Source of the DNA: Pseudomonas nabeulensis
GTDB lineage: Bacteria; Pseudomonadota; Gammaproteobacteria; Pseudomonadales; Pseudomonadaceae
DNA: 64,000 bases
Direction of reading: 5' to 3'
Assembly: GCF_004682045.1 (NCBI RefSeq)
Contig: NZ_QUZT01000001.1
Location: 186,001-250,000, forward strand
This document shows, piece after piece, positions 24,973-34,464 of this stretch (position 1 is its first letter; each line of letters begins with the position of its first letter). A model generated the notes under the pieces. The model was given only the letters and a program-made list of their open reading frames with translations, did no database searches and was not told the origin of the DNA. Both the position numbers and the translations under genes were made by a program.

Positions 24973-26589
24973 ATGAGCCAACAGTTTCAACACGATGTCT
25001 TGGTGATTGGTAGCGGCGCGGCCGGCTTGAGCCTTGCGCTGACCCTGCCCAGCCACTTGCGGATTGCAGTACTGAGCAAAGGCGACCTGGCCAATGGCTC
25101 GACCTTCTGGGCCCAAGGTGGTGTCGCGGCGGTGCTGGACGACACCGACACCGTGCAGTCCCACGTCGAAGACACGCTCAATGCCGGCGGTGGCCTGTGC
25201 AATGAAGAGGCGGTACGTTTCACCGTGGAACACAGCCGTGAGGCGATTCAATGGCTGATCGACCAGGGCGTGCCTTTCACCCGTGATGAACACGCGGGCA
25301 ACGACGACGGCGGTTTCGAGTTCCACCTGACCCGCGAAGGCGGCCACAGCCACCGCCGCATCATCCACGCCGCCGACGCCACCGGCGCCGCGATCTTCAA
25401 GACGCTGCTCGAACAAGCCCGCCAACGGCCCAACATCGAACTGCTGGAGCAACGCGTCGCCGTCGACCTGATCACCGAGAAACGCCTGGGGCTCGAAGGC
25501 GAACGCTGTCTCGGTGCCTACGTACTCAACCGCGCCAGCGGTGAAGTGGATACCTACGGTGCCCGCTTCACCATCCTGGCGTCCGGCGGCGCGGCCAAGG
25601 TCTACCTCTATACCAGCAACCCCGACGGGGCCTGCGGCGACGGTATCGCCATGGCCTGGCGCTCGGGCTGCCGGGTGGCCAACCTGGAATTCAACCAGTT
25701 TCACCCCACCTGCCTGTATCACCCCCAGGCCAAGAGTTTCCTGGTCACCGAAGCGCTACGCGGCGAAGGCGCCCATCTGAAACTGCCGAATGGCGAACGC
25801 TTCATGCAGCGCTTCGACCCACGCGCCGAACTGGCCCCGCGGGATATCGTCGCCCGCGCCATCGACCACGAGATGAAGCGCTTGGGCATCGATTGCGTGT
25901 ACCTGGACATCAGCCACAAGCCCGAAGCCTTCATCAAGACCCACTTCCCCACCGTCTACGAGCGCTGCCTGGCGTTCAATATCGACATCACCAAAGGCCC
26001 GATCCCGGTGGTGCCTGCTGCCCACTACACCTGCGGCGGCGTGATGGTCGACCAGCACGGCCGCACCGACGTGCCCGGCCTGTATGCGATTGGCGAAACC
26101 AGCTTTACCGGCCTGCACGGCGCCAACCGCATGGCCAGCAACTCACTGCTCGAATGCTTCGTCTATGCACGCTCGGCGGCCGAAGACATTCTCGACCAGT
26201 TGCCGCATATTCCCGTACCGGACGCCCTGCCCCGCTGGGATGCCAGCCAGGTTACCGATTCGGATGAAGACGTGATCATCGCCCACAACTGGGACGAGCT
26301 GCGGCGCTTTATGTGGGACTACGTGGGGATCGTGCGCACCACCAAGCGCCTGCAACGGGCTCAGCACCGCGTGCGCATGCTGCTGGATGAGATCGATGAG
26401 TTCTACAGCAACTATAAAGTCAGCCGCGACTTGATCGAGTTGCGCAACCTGGCCCAAGTGGCGGTACTGATGATCCGCTCGGCCATGGAACGCAAGGAGA
26501 GCCGAGGCCTGCATTACACCCTCGACTACCCCGACATGTTGCCCGAAGCCCGTGACACTATCCTGGTGCCAACCACCTACGGCGGCTGA
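24973..26589 (+). CDS. nadB: L-aspartate oxidase
   Basis: A 538-residue flavoprotein that oxidises L-aspartate to iminoaspartate, the first step of NAD synthesis. [14 protein letters not shown] binds [11 protein letters not shown] is the family segment; H-E-M-K-R-L-G is near residue 298 and A-H-Y-T-C-G-G in the catalytic area; S-N-S-L-L-E-C closes the FAD site. Length is standard. Its 3' end overlaps the convergent ygfX by 32 bp. Confidence 0.97.
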   Translation: MSQQFQHDVLVIGSGAAGLSLALTLPSHLRIAVLSKGDLANGSTFWAQGGVAAVLDDTDTVQSHVEDTLNAGGGLCNEEAVRFTVEHSREAIQWLIDQGVPFTRDEHAGNDDGGFEFHLTREGGHSHRRIIHAADATGAAIFKTLLEQARQRPNIELLEQRVAVDLITEKRLGLEGERCLGAYVLNRASGEVDTYGARFTILASGGAAKVYLYTSNPDGACGDGIAMAWRSGCRVANLEFNQFHPTCLYHPQAKSFLVTEALRGEGAHLKLPNGERFMQRFDPRAELAPRDIVARAIDHEMKRLGIDCVYLDISHKPEAFIKTHFPTVYERCLAFNIDITKGPIPVVPAAHYTCGGVMVDQHGRTDVPGLYAIGETSFTGLHGANRMASNSLLECFVYARSAAEDILDQLPHIPVPDALPRWDASQVTDSDEDVIIAHNWDELRRFMWDYVGIVRTTKRLQRAQHRVRMLLDEIDEFYSNYKVSRDLIELRNLAQVAVLMIRSAMERKESRGLHYTLDYPDMLPEARDTILVPTTYGG

Positions 26590-27007
26590 ACTTCAAGCGT
26601 ACCCGCAGGCGCCGATGCACATCGGCGGCCTGCGAATCCACGGGTACGCAGATCGAACGTACCCGCCACTGCCCCGGCACCCGATAGCGCAGCACCACGA
26701 TCAACGGCAACGCCAGGCTGTCGGGACGCAACTGCACGCTGTGCCAACCCTGCTCGGTGCTCAACAGTTGCCATCCGTCGGCATCACGGCGCAGGCCGCG
26801 AATCGACGAACGGTGAGTCAGCAGGATATGACGCGGCAAAACCCAGACGGCATGCGCCAAACACAGCACCACAGCCAGGCTTGAATAAGGCAAATCGATG
26901 AATAACAGCGCACCCAGCGCAAACAACTGGGCAAAAAGATACACCGCCAGCAACAGCCGTGAGGCCTGCCAGCGGCATTCAAAGGCGGGATTACTTGGGC
27001 TGGACAC
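26558..27007 (-). CDS. ygfX: YgfX (CptA)-like membrane protein
   Basis: A 149-residue inner-membrane protein with two N-terminal TM segments ([13 protein letters not shown] and [13 protein letters not shown]) and a cytoplasmic tail ([15 protein letters not shown]). It is paired with SdhE as in other gammaproteobacteria, where YgfX was proposed as the toxin CptA or as an assembly factor. The start overlaps sdhE by 17 bp, implying coupling; the 3' end runs 32 bp into nadB. Confidence 0.85.
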   Translation of the reverse strand: MSSPSNPAFECRWQASRLLLAVYLFAQLFALGALLFIDLPYSSLAVVLCLAHAVWVLPRHILLTHRSSIRGLRRDADGWQLLSTEQGWHSVQLRPDSLALPLIVVLRYRVPGQWRVRSICVPVDSQAADVHRRLRVRLKFSRRRWLAPG

Positions 27008-27245
27008 GGTCCAGAATCATCCGGACCATGCGCTGCAACTCCGGATCTTCCGACTCGCTGCGCTCCATAAACCAGCCGAACATGTCCTGGTCTTCACAGG
27101 TCAGCAACCGGACATAGAGGTCGCGATCCACCTGATTGAGGGTGGCGTACACCTCTTTGGTGAACGGCACCAGCAACACGTCCAGCTCCAGCATGCCACG
27201 ACGGCTGTGCCAGTAGAGGCGATTGATTTCTACATCTTCGACCAT
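26991..27245 (-). CDS. sdhE: FAD assembly factor SdhE (YgfY)
   Basis: An 84-residue protein that helps attach FAD to succinate dehydrogenase. [10 protein letters not shown] includes the essential R-G-x-x-E motif. ATG 27245 follows a GAGGAG by 7 nt; the frame to 27332 has no signal. It is the first gene of sdhE-ygfX. Confidence 0.93.
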   Translation of the reverse strand: MVEDVEINRLYWHSRRGMLELDVLLVPFTKEVYATLNQVDRDLYVRLLTCEDQDMFGWFMERSESEDPELQRMVRMILDRVQPK

Positions 27246-27385
27246 GGAACGCTCCTCAAATAGGCGGCAAGTATACAGGCCCGACGACACCGGAACAGTC
27301 GGCTTTGGTCGCGCTATACGGAAACTATCCATTTGCCGGGCGCCCCTCTATGATGCACCCATGACTTTTTGACCTGCGATGACCC

Positions 27386-28327
27386 ATGGCTGACTCTGCT
27401 TTCTTCTGCCCCCTGTCCCACGAAGGCGTTCTCGCCGTCCGCGGCTCCGACGCGGCCAAGTTCCTGCAAGGGCAACTGACCTGCAACCTCAACTACCTGA
27501 GCGATACCCAGGCCAGCCTCGGCGCGCGCTGCACGCAAAAGGGGCGCATGCAGTCGAGCTTCCGGATTCTGTTGCAAGGTGACGGCGTATTGCTGGCCAT
27601 GGCCAGCGAGCTGTTGGAACCGCAGTTGGCAGACCTGAAGAAATACGCGGTGTTCTCCAAATCCAAGCTCACCGACGAAAGCGCCGGCTGGGTGCGCTTT
27701 GGCTTGGTCAACGCTGATCAGGTCCTGGCCAATCTTGGTCTTGAGCTGCCGAGCGAAACCGACAGCGTCGTACGTACCGACACATTGATCGCCATCCGCG
27801 TATCCCCCGGCCGTGCCGAGCTGTGGGTGCCTGCAGAACATGCCGAAACCCTACGCAGCCAATTGACGGCAGCGCTGAAGGAAGCCGACCTGAACGAATG
27901 GCTGCTCGGCCAGATCCGCGCCGGCATCGGCCAGGTCATGCCGCAAACCCGCGAGCTGTTCATCCCCCAGATGCTCAACCTGCAAGCCGTCGGCGGTGTC
28001 AGCTTCAAGAAAGGCTGCTACACCGGCCAGGAAATCGTCGCGCGCATGCAGTACCTGGGCAAACTCAAGCGTCGCCTGTACCGCTTGAGCCTTGATGCGG
28101 CTGAAACGCCCGAGCCAGGCACCCCGCTGTTCTCCCCCAGCCACAACAGCTCAATTGGTGAAGTGGTGATCGCAGCAAAAGCCGGCCAGACCATTGAACT
28201 TCTAGCCGTGCTGCAAGCCGAAGCAGCCGATAGTGGCGATGTGCGTTTAGGCACACTGGAAGGCCCCAGCTTGCACCTGCTTGACCTGCCTTACACGCTC
28301 GACCGTGATCGAGAGATCCAGCGTTAA
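27386..28327 (+). CDS. ygfZ: Folate-binding protein YgfZ (GcvT-like)
   Basis: A 313-residue protein of the GcvT-like YgfZ family, which uses tetrahydrofolate in repair and assembly of Fe-S enzymes. K-G-C-Y-T-G-Q-E-I-V-A-R-M is the family signature with its conserved Cys. The N-terminal L-S-H-E-G-V-L-A-V-R-G-S-D-A lies in the GcvT fold. Divergent from sdhE; followed after 36 bp by the HDOD gene. Confidence 0.93.
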   Translation: MADSAFFCPLSHEGVLAVRGSDAAKFLQGQLTCNLNYLSDTQASLGARCTQKGRMQSSFRILLQGDGVLLAMASELLEPQLADLKKYAVFSKSKLTDESAGWVRFGLVNADQVLANLGLELPSETDSVVRTDTLIAIRVSPGRAELWVPAEHAETLRSQLTAALKEADLNEWLLGQIRAGIGQVMPQTRELFIPQMLNLQAVGGVSFKKGCYTGQEIVARMQYLGKLKRRLYRLSLDAAETPEPGTPLFSPSHNSSIGEVVIAAKAGQTIELLAVLQAEAADSGDVRLGTLEGPSLHLLDLPYTLDRDREIQR

Positions 28328-28363
28328 TCGCCGTACTTTTTTGCAACACCCTAGAGATCATGA

Positions 28364-29185
28364 ATGAACAAGCTGGCGGAAAAAGTCCAACAGGCGTTGG
28401 TTGCGGCCATCGATAACGATGACCTGGTTCTGCCGACTTTGCCGGAAGTGGCCCTGAATATTCGTCAGGCGGCCGAAAACCCGGAGATCAGTATCAGCGA
28501 CTTGAGCAAAGTGATCGGTCGCGATACCGCGCTGTCGGCGCGCCTGATCAAAGTGGTCAACAGCCCGTTACTGCGCGCGACTCAGGAAGTCACCGACCTG
28601 CACACCGCCATCACTCGGCTAGGCACCAACTACAGCAGCAACCTGGCCATCGGCCTGGTGATGGAGCAGATCTTCCACGCCCGTTCCGAAGCAGTGGAAC
28701 AGAAGATGCGCGATGTGTGGCGGCGCAGCCTGGAAGTGGCCGGCGTGAGCTATGCCTTGTGCCGCAGCCACAGCCAGCTCAAGCCGGACCAGGCAGCCCT
28801 CGGCGGCCTGGTGCACCAGATCGGCGTACTGCCGATTCTCACCTACGCCGAAGACCACTACGAATTGCTCTCGGACCCGGTCAGCCTCAACCACGTGATC
28901 GACAGCATCCATCCCTTCCTGGGGGATAAGCTGCTGCACGGCTGGGACTTCCCGGAAATGCTCGCCAGCCTGCCAGGCCAATACATGAACCTGGAACGGG
29001 ATTCAGCCAGCCTGGACTACATCGACATCGTGCAAATCGCCGTGCTGTATTGCCATCGCGGCACTGATCATCCGTTGGCGACCGCTTCGGTCTCCAGCTT
29101 GCCCGCCCTCCAAAAACTGCGGGTCGACCCTTACAGCGAAGCCCTGCGCGCCGAGCTGGATGAAGCCCGCTCGATGTTCTATTGA
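28364..29185 (+). CDS. HDOD-domain signalling protein
   Basis: A 273-residue single HDOD domain: L-P-T-L-P-E-V-A-L-N-I-R, S-K-V-I-G-R-D-T-A-L-S-A-R-L-I-K-V-V-N-S-P, and L-G-G-L-V-H-Q-I-G-V in the positions of the HD-like helices. It lacks the HD-GYP catalytic motif, so it is a binding rather than a hydrolysing domain. Such proteins act in c-di-GMP, chemotaxis or stress signalling. The stop abuts the tctE stop with no gap. Confidence 0.87.
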   Translation: MNKLAEKVQQALVAAIDNDDLVLPTLPEVALNIRQAAENPEISISDLSKVIGRDTALSARLIKVVNSPLLRATQEVTDLHTAITRLGTNYSSNLAIGLVMEQIFHARSEAVEQKMRDVWRRSLEVAGVSYALCRSHSQLKPDQAALGGLVHQIGVLPILTYAEDHYELLSDPVSLNHVIDSIHPFLGDKLLHGWDFPEMLASLPGQYMNLERDSASLDYIDIVQIAVLYCHRGTDHPLATASVSSLPALQKLRVDPYSEALRAELDEARSMFY

Positions 29186-30571
29186 TCAGCCGGCGATAAA
29201 ACTCACCCGCACTTTCAGCCCGGCCTGCTCGCCGTCGTGCAGGCTGATTTGCGCCAGGTGCGCACGACAGATTTCACCGACAATCGCCAACCCAAGGCCC
29301 GAACCCATGCCCTGCTGGCTGCGCCGGTAGAAGCGTTCGAATACCCGGTCACGCTCCTCCTGGGGAATGCCGGGGCCATCATCTTCCACCTCCAGCACCG
29401 CCGGTGCCGTCACCCGCAGAATCACGTTGCCACCCGGCGGCGTGTGGGCCAGGGCGTTGTCCACCAAATTGCTCAACAGCTCGTTCAGCAATGTCGGTTC
29501 GCCGCGCAGCCACACCGGCTCGTCCGCCTCCAGCGCCAGGGCCACGCCGCGAGCATGGGCCAACGGCGCCATGGCCATGCCCAGCTCACGGGCCAATTGA
29601 CTGAGGTCGAGCAACTGCGCGCCGCCTTCGGCAATCGCTCGGGCACCGTTTTCGATGCGGGCCAGGGACAACAATTGATTGGCCAGATGGGTCAGGCGGT
29701 CGGTGCCTTGAGCGGCGGTTTCCAGGGTGCTGCGCCAGGTGACCGGCTCGTCACTGCGCAGGCCCAACTCCAAGCGCGCCTTGAGCGCCGCGAGTGGTGT
29801 GCGCAACTCATGGGCCGCGTCGGCAATAAATTGCGCCTGACGCTCGAACTGGCCGCGCAGGCGTTCGGTGAAATGGTTGAGGGAACGCACCAGCGGGCCA
29901 AACTCATGCTGCACTTCCACCAACGGCAGCGGGCGCAAGTCATCGGGCTGGCGCTCCTCCACCGCCGTGCGCAAGCGCTCCAGCGGACGCAGCGCGGCAC
30001 TCACGGCAAACCACACCAGCAACAACGCACCCACCGCCAGCATGCCCAAGCGCAGCAACGTATCGGCCATCAGGCTGCGCGCCATGCTCACACGCGCCTC
30101 ATCGGTCTCGGCCACGCGGATCTCCGCCATGCCGTTCATGTTCGGTTCCGAGACCGCCTTGAGCAGGCTCACCACCCGCACCGGCTGGCCCAGATACACC
30201 GCGTCATAGAAACGCGCCAGCGCCGGATAATCGTCAGTGCGCGGTGTGCCGGGCGGCGGCCCGGGCAGGTTTTCGTAACCGGAAATCAGCTTCTGATCAA
30301 TATCATTGACCTGGTAATAAATACGCCCGGCGCTGTCGTAGGCGAAGGTGTCCAGGGCCACATAGGGCACGTTGGCACTGAGGGTGCCATCCACCTGGGT
30401 CAGGCCAGCGGCGATGGTGCGCGCCGAGGCCAGCAGTGTGCGGTCGTAAGCGGTGTCGGCAGCTTCGCGACCATTCCAGTACGCGCTCATGCCGCTGGCC
30501 AGCATCAACAGCACCAGCAACAGCGCCAGGTTCCACAGCAGTCGCCAGCGCAGGCTGCTGGGCTTATGCAT
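29186..30571 (-). CDS. tctE: Sensor histidine kinase TctE
   Basis: A 461-residue kinase: TM1 (residues 9-29), a periplasmic sensor of about 135 residues, TM2 (about 172-192), HAMP, HisKA with H-box A-A-H-E-L-R-T-P-L-A-A-L (His near 255), and an HATPase domain with N-box N-E-L-L-S-N-L-V-D-N-A, G1 D-D-G-P-G-I and G2 G-S-G-L-G-L-A-I-V. It overlaps tctD by 8 bp. It is divergent from the tricarboxylate transporter operon, so it likely senses citrate or a related tricarboxylate and phosphorylates TctD. Confidence 0.9.
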   Translation of the reverse strand: MHKPSSLRWRLLWNLALLLVLLMLASGMSAYWNGREAADTAYDRTLLASARTIAAGLTQVDGTLSANVPYVALDTFAYDSAGRIYYQVNDIDQKLISGYENLPGPPPGTPRTDDYPALARFYDAVYLGQPVRVVSLLKAVSEPNMNGMAEIRVAETDEARVSMARSLMADTLLRLGMLAVGALLLVWFAVSAALRPLERLRTAVEERQPDDLRPLPLVEVQHEFGPLVRSLNHFTERLRGQFERQAQFIADAAHELRTPLAALKARLELGLRSDEPVTWRSTLETAAQGTDRLTHLANQLLSLARIENGARAIAEGGAQLLDLSQLARELGMAMAPLAHARGVALALEADEPVWLRGEPTLLNELLSNLVDNALAHTPPGGNVILRVTAPAVLEVEDDGPGIPQEERDRVFERFYRRSQQGMGSGLGLAIVGEICRAHLAQISLHDGEQAGLKVRVSFIAG

Positions 30572-31235
30572 CGCGGGCTTCCAGCAGGTAGCCGAGGCCG
30601 CGGAAGGTCACGATGGCGATAGGTTGGCCGTCGAGTTTCTTGCGCAAGCGGTGCACGTAGATTTCGATGGCGTCCGGGCTGGCTTCTTCATCCAGGCCAA
30701 ATACCTGGGAGGCGAGTTGCTCTTTGCTCATCACGCGGCCCGGACGCGCAATCAATGCTTCCAGCACCGCTTGCTCGCGGGACGTCAGGGTCATGAGTTC
30801 GCCCCCGACCGTGAAGCGTCGTGTATCGAGGTCATACACCAGCACGCCGCACGTCTGTTGACGCTCTCCGCCCAACACACTGCGCCGCAGCAGGGCCTTG
30901 ACCCGTGCTTCCAGCTCGGTCAGTTCGAAAGGCTTGGCGAGGTAATCGTCCGCCCCGAGGTTGAGCCCGTGCACGCGGTCTTTCACATCACTGCGCGCCG
31001 TCAGCATCAGCACCGGAAGATTTTTCCCACGGGCCCTTAGACGTGCGAGCACCTCAAAGCCATCCATGCGCGGCAGCCCCACATCGAGAATCGCCGCCGC
31101 GTATTCCTCACTGCTCAAGGCCAAATCCGCCGCCACACCGTCGTGCAACACATCGACGGTCAAGCCTGTGCTCTTGAGCGCTTGGGCGACACTTTCGGCG
31201 AGCTGCAGGTGGTCTTCAACCAAGAGGACACGCAT
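30564..31235 (-). CDS. tctD: OmpR-family response regulator TctD
   Basis: A 223-residue regulator. The receiver domain has V-L-L-V-E-D-H (acidic pair), A-I-L-D-V-G-L-P with phospho-acceptor Asp51, M-L-T-A-R-S and K-P-F-E (Lys). The winged helix ends with I-E-I-Y-V-H-R-L-R-K-K-L and F-R-G-L-G-Y-L-L. It should bind the 11-bp direct repeats upstream (31322-31351) and control opdH-tctCBA. Confidence 0.93.
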   Translation of the reverse strand: MRVLLVEDHLQLAESVAQALKSTGLTVDVLHDGVAADLALSSEEYAAAILDVGLPRMDGFEVLARLRARGKNLPVLMLTARSDVKDRVHGLNLGADDYLAKPFELTELEARVKALLRRSVLGGERQQTCGVLVYDLDTRRFTVGGELMTLTSREQAVLEALIARPGRVMSKEQLASQVFGLDEEASPDAIEIYVHRLRKKLDGQPIAIVTFRGLGYLLEARDA

Positions 31236-31321
31236 GGATTTCTACCTCGTTAAGGAGTGGTCGACGCCACACTTTGCCGGGCAGTTTACAGCCGCGGCCT
31301 GCCCTGTGAAGCCCGAAAACA

Positions 31322-31351
31322 TTGAAAGGCAATTGAAAGGTTACTGAAAGC
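31322..31351. promoter_or_regulatory. Three 11-bp-phased direct repeats, probable TctD operator
   Basis: TTGAAAGG (31322), TTGAAAGG (31333) and CTGAAAGC (31344) recur at exactly 11-bp steps. Tandem direct repeats one helical turn apart are the usual sites of OmpR-family regulators. They lie between tctD and opdH, about 120 bp before opdH, in a divergent region of 234 bp. Confidence 0.7.
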
Positions 31352-31469
31352 TTCGCCCTTTAGCATCCAGCCACGGTGGTCATGCCCGCCGTGCTACCTG
31401 ATCCGTAGCAGCCGAAAAACGCCTTGAAGCGTTTTCGTCAAAATAAGAACAATAACGGAGTACACAACG

Positions 31470-32762
31470 ATGCTGTCGACACAGCCCCAGGCCCTCTCGC
31501 CTGTGCGTTTTTCTCGCCTTTCCCAGACCGCCCTCGCCAGTGCCGCTGCCCTCGCCGGCTTTTCGCCGCTTAGCCAGGCTGCCTTCTTCGAAGACAGTAG
31601 CGCGACCCTGGAAACCCGCAACATGTACTTCAACCGCGACTTCCGTGACGGCACCAGCGCCCAGCAATCCAAACGGGAAGAATGGGCCCAGGGCTTCATG
31701 CTCAACCTGCAATCGGGCTACACCGACGGTACTGTCGGTTTTGGCGTGGATGCACTGGGCATGCTTGGGGTCAAGCTCGACTCCAGCCCCGACCGCACCG
31801 GCACCGGCCTGCTGCCCACCCACGACGATGGCCGCGCCGCCGACGAATATTCCAAGCTGGGCCTGACCGGCAAAGTGAAGATCTCGGCCACCGAGTTGAA
31901 AATCGGTTCGCTGATCCCCGAACTGCCGATCCTCAAGCCAAACGACGGGCGCATCCTGCCGCAGACCTTCAACGGCGGCTTGATCACGTCCAAGGAATTC
32001 AAGAACCTGGTGTTTACCGGTGGTCGCCTGGATAAAGCCAAGGACCGCGATGTCACTCACTACGAAGACATCGCCCTCAACAACAAGAACAGCCGCTTCG
32101 TCAGCGGCGCCACCGGCAAGCACTTCAACTTCGGCGGCGCCGACTACAAGTTCGCCGACAAGATCACCGGCAGCTACCACTTCGCCCAACTCGACGATGT
32201 GTACCGCCAGCACTTCCTCGGCCTGGTCGCCGCGCGCCCGATGGGCCCCGGCACCTTCGCCGCCGACCTGCGCCTGGCCATCAGTGATGACACCGGTGCA
32301 GCACGTGGCGGCAAGATCGACAACAAATCCCTCAACGGCCTGTTCAGCTATGCCCTCAATGGCCATAAGCTCAGCGCCGGTTACCAGCACATGTCCGGCG
32401 ACAGCGCGTTCCCGTATGTGGATGGCAGCGACCCGTACCTGGTCAACTTCGTGCAGATCAACGACTTTGCCGGCGCCGAAGAGCATTCCTGGCAGGCGCG
32501 CTACGACTACGACTTCAGCAAGCTGGGCATTCCGGGCCTGACGTTCATGAGCCGTTACCTGTCGGGTGACAATATCAAGCTCAGGAACGGCGACACCGGC
32601 AAGGAGTGGGAACGCAACAGTGAGATCAAGTACGTGGTGCAAAGCGGCACGTTCAAGGATGTGGCGGTGCGCCTACGTAATGCCACGTACCGTTCCAACT
32701 ATTCAGCCCGTGATGCGGATGAAATGCGCCTGCTGGTGAGCTACAGCGTCGCACTCTGGTAA
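31470..32762 (+). CDS. opdH: OprD-family outer-membrane porin (OpdH-like, tricarboxylate uptake)
   Basis: A 430-residue porin. Signal peptide ends after L-S-Q-A; the mature protein starts with F-F-E-D-S-S-A-T-L-E-T-R-N-M-Y-F-N-R-D-F, the OprD-family start. Barrel strands recur, with a C-terminal aromatic W (Y-S-V-A-L-W). P. aeruginosa OpdH has the same neighbours (tctCBA, tctDE) and takes up cis-aconitate and citrate, so the assignment uses context. First gene of the operon. Confidence 0.85.
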   Translation: MLSTQPQALSPVRFSRLSQTALASAAALAGFSPLSQAAFFEDSSATLETRNMYFNRDFRDGTSAQQSKREEWAQGFMLNLQSGYTDGTVGFGVDALGMLGVKLDSSPDRTGTGLLPTHDDGRAADEYSKLGLTGKVKISATELKIGSLIPELPILKPNDGRILPQTFNGGLITSKEFKNLVFTGGRLDKAKDRDVTHYEDIALNNKNSRFVSGATGKHFNFGGADYKFADKITGSYHFAQLDDVYRQHFLGLVAARPMGPGTFAADLRLAISDDTGAARGGKIDNKSLNGLFSYALNGHKLSAGYQHMSGDSAFPYVDGSDPYLVNFVQINDFAGAEEHSWQARYDYDFSKLGIPGLTFMSRYLSGDNIKLRNGDTGKEWERNSEIKYVVQSGTFKDVAVRLRNATYRSNYSARDADEMRLLVSYSVALW

Positions 32763-32795
32763 CAGCACCTCATAACAACAATGAAGGAGAAACCC

Positions 32796-33779
32796 ATGAC
32801 CCTTTCACTGCGTAAATTGGCCCTCGCCGCTGGCTGCATGATGTTCGCCGGGCAACTGCTGGCCGCCGATGAGCCCAAGCGCCCGGAATGCATCGCCCCG
32901 GCCTCCCCCGGCGGTGGTTTTGACCTGACCTGCAAACTGGCGCAGAGCGCGCTGGTCAACGAGAAGCTGCTGAGCAAGCCGATGCGTGTGACCTACATGC
33001 CCGGCGGCGTTGGCGCGGTGGCCTACAACGCCGTGGTCGCCCAGCGTCCTGCGGATGCCGGCACCCTGGTGGCCTGGTCCAGCGGCTCGCTGCTGAACCT
33101 GGCCCAAGGCAAGTTCGGCCGCTTCGATGAAGGCGCCGTGCGTTGGCTCGCGGCCGTCGGCACCAGCTACGGTGCCATCGCAGTGAAAAACGATTCGCCC
33201 TACAAGACCCTCGACGATCTCGTTAAGGCCTTGAAGAAAGATCCGGGCAGCGTGGTGATTGGCTCCGGTGGCACCGTCGGCAGCCAGGACTGGATGCAAA
33301 CCGCCCTGATCGCCAAGGCCGCCGGGATCAACCCGCGCGAACTGCGTTACGTCGCCCTCGAAGGCGGCGGTGAAATCGCCACCGCCCTGCTCGGCGGCCA
33401 CATCCAGGTGGGCAGTACCGATATCTCCGACTCCATGCCGCACATCTTGAGCGGTGACATGCGCCTGCTCGCGGTGTTCGCCGAAGAGCGCCTGGACGAG
33501 CCGGAGATGAAGAATATCCCGACCGCCAAAGAGCAAGGCTACGACATCGTCTGGCCGGTGGTACGTGGTTTCTACCTCGGGCCAAAAGTCAGCGATGCCG
33601 ACTACGCCTGGTGGAAAGACGCGTTCGACAAACTGCTGGCCTCCGAAGAGTTCGCCAAGCTGCGTGACCAGCGCGAGCTGTTCCCGTTCGCCATGACCGG
33701 CCCGGAGCTGGACACCTACGTGAAGAAACAAGTGGCTGACTACAAAGTGCTGGCCAAAGAGTTTGGCCTGATCCAGTAA
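32796..33779 (+). CDS. tctC: Tricarboxylate-binding periplasmic protein TctC
   Basis: A 327-residue TTT-family solute-binding protein. Signal peptide (about residues 1-24, A-L-A-A-G-C-M-M-F-A-G-Q-L-L-A). S-P-G-G-G-F-D-L-T-C and P-G-G-V-G-A-V-A-Y-N are family motifs that hold the carboxylate. Start ATG 32796 is set by AAGGAG 6 nt upstream; the in-frame ATG 32781 lacks a Shine-Dalgarno. It hands substrate to TctAB. A repeat array separates it from tctB. Confidence 0.93.
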   Translation: MTLSLRKLALAAGCMMFAGQLLAADEPKRPECIAPASPGGGFDLTCKLAQSALVNEKLLSKPMRVTYMPGGVGAVAYNAVVAQRPADAGTLVAWSSGSLLNLAQGKFGRFDEGAVRWLAAVGTSYGAIAVKNDSPYKTLDDLVKALKKDPGSVVIGSGGTVGSQDWMQTALIAKAAGINPRELRYVALEGGGEIATALLGGHIQVGSTDISDSMPHILSGDMRLLAVFAEERLDEPEMKNIPTAKEQGYDIVWPVVRGFYLGPKVSDADYAWWKDAFDKLLASEEFAKLRDQRELFPFAMTGPELDTYVKKQVADYKVLAKEFGLIQ

Positions 33780-33788
33780 TCGCCCCTC

Positions 33789-33983
33789 TGTGGGAGCGGG
33801 CTTGCCCTAATGCCAATCAGTCAAGAGCCAGAAAGCGTAAACAGTCACCTGTGGCGAGGGAGCTTGCTCCCGCTGGGTCGCGAAGCGGCCCCAACAATGG
33901 GACTGCTGCGCAGTCCAGCGGGAGCAAGCTCCCTCGCCACAGGTACTGCGTTCGCCCTTGACTGACAGGCATTAGCTCCCACA
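33789..33983. repeat. Nested repeat element between tctC and tctB
   Basis: Three shells of inverted repeats: outer TGTGGGAGC (33789-33797) with GCTCCCACA (33975-33983); middle 19-bp imperfect repeats (33807-33825 and 33957-33975, 2 mismatches) starting CTAATGCC; inner perfect 29-bp REP arms (33848-33876 and 33915-33943) containing GTGGCGAGGGAGC. The middle shell resembles terminal inverted repeats of a MITE-like insertion carrying a REP pair. No ORF. Confidence 0.85.
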
Positions 33984-34004
33984 AAAGCGGCCTAGGAGTT
34001 TCCT

Positions 34005-34463
34005 ATGCTTTTACAACGCATTTTCGCCTCTGTGATGTTGCTGGTCTGTGCTGGCCTCGCGCTGATGGCCTGGCCGTATCAAGCCGCCTTTTCCTACGAG
34101 CCGGTAGGCCCTCGCGCCTACCCGCTGTTGATGCTTGGGCTGATGAGCCTGGGCCTGATCTACATGCTGTTTCGTCCGCAACCTACCAAACACACCGAAG
34201 ACGAACCGCCGCTGGACCGCGAAACCCTGATCAAGATCGGCATCTGCGTGGCACTGCTGATCGTGTTCGCCGGCACGTTCGAGCCCCTGGGTTTCATCCT
34301 CAGCAGCATGCTGATCGGTATTCCCATGGCACGCCTGTATGGCGGGCGCTGGTTGCCGAGCGTGGTGATCGTCAGCCTCATGGCCATCGGCCTGTACCTG
34401 CTGTTCGATAAAGCCATGGATGTACCGCTGCCCCTCGGCCTGCTTGAAGTTCTGGAGAACTGA
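34005..34463 (+). CDS. tctB: Tricarboxylate transporter small membrane subunit TctB
   Basis: A 152-residue protein with about four TM segments (F-A-S-V-M-L-L-V-C-A-G-L-A-L-M-A-W; Y-P-L-L-M-L-G-L-M-S-L-G-L; I-C-V-A-L-L-I-V-F-A-G; V-V-I-V-S-L-M-A-I-G-L-Y). It has the G-P-R-A-Y-P and G-F-I-L-S-S features of TctB. AGGAG precedes the start. One nt separates it from tctA. Confidence 0.9.
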   Translation: MLLQRIFASVMLLVCAGLALMAWPYQAAFSYEPVGPRAYPLLMLGLMSLGLIYMLFRPQPTKHTEDEPPLDRETLIKIGICVALLIVFAGTFEPLGFILSSMLIGIPMARLYGGRWLPSVVIVSLMAIGLYLLFDKAMDVPLPLGLLEVLEN

Positions 34464-34464
34464 T

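Noticed and set aside
29237..30622. A 461-codon open frame antisense to tctE
   Set aside because: Same reason; tctE has all kinase motifs, and the antisense product is low-complexity His/Gln/Arg-rich.
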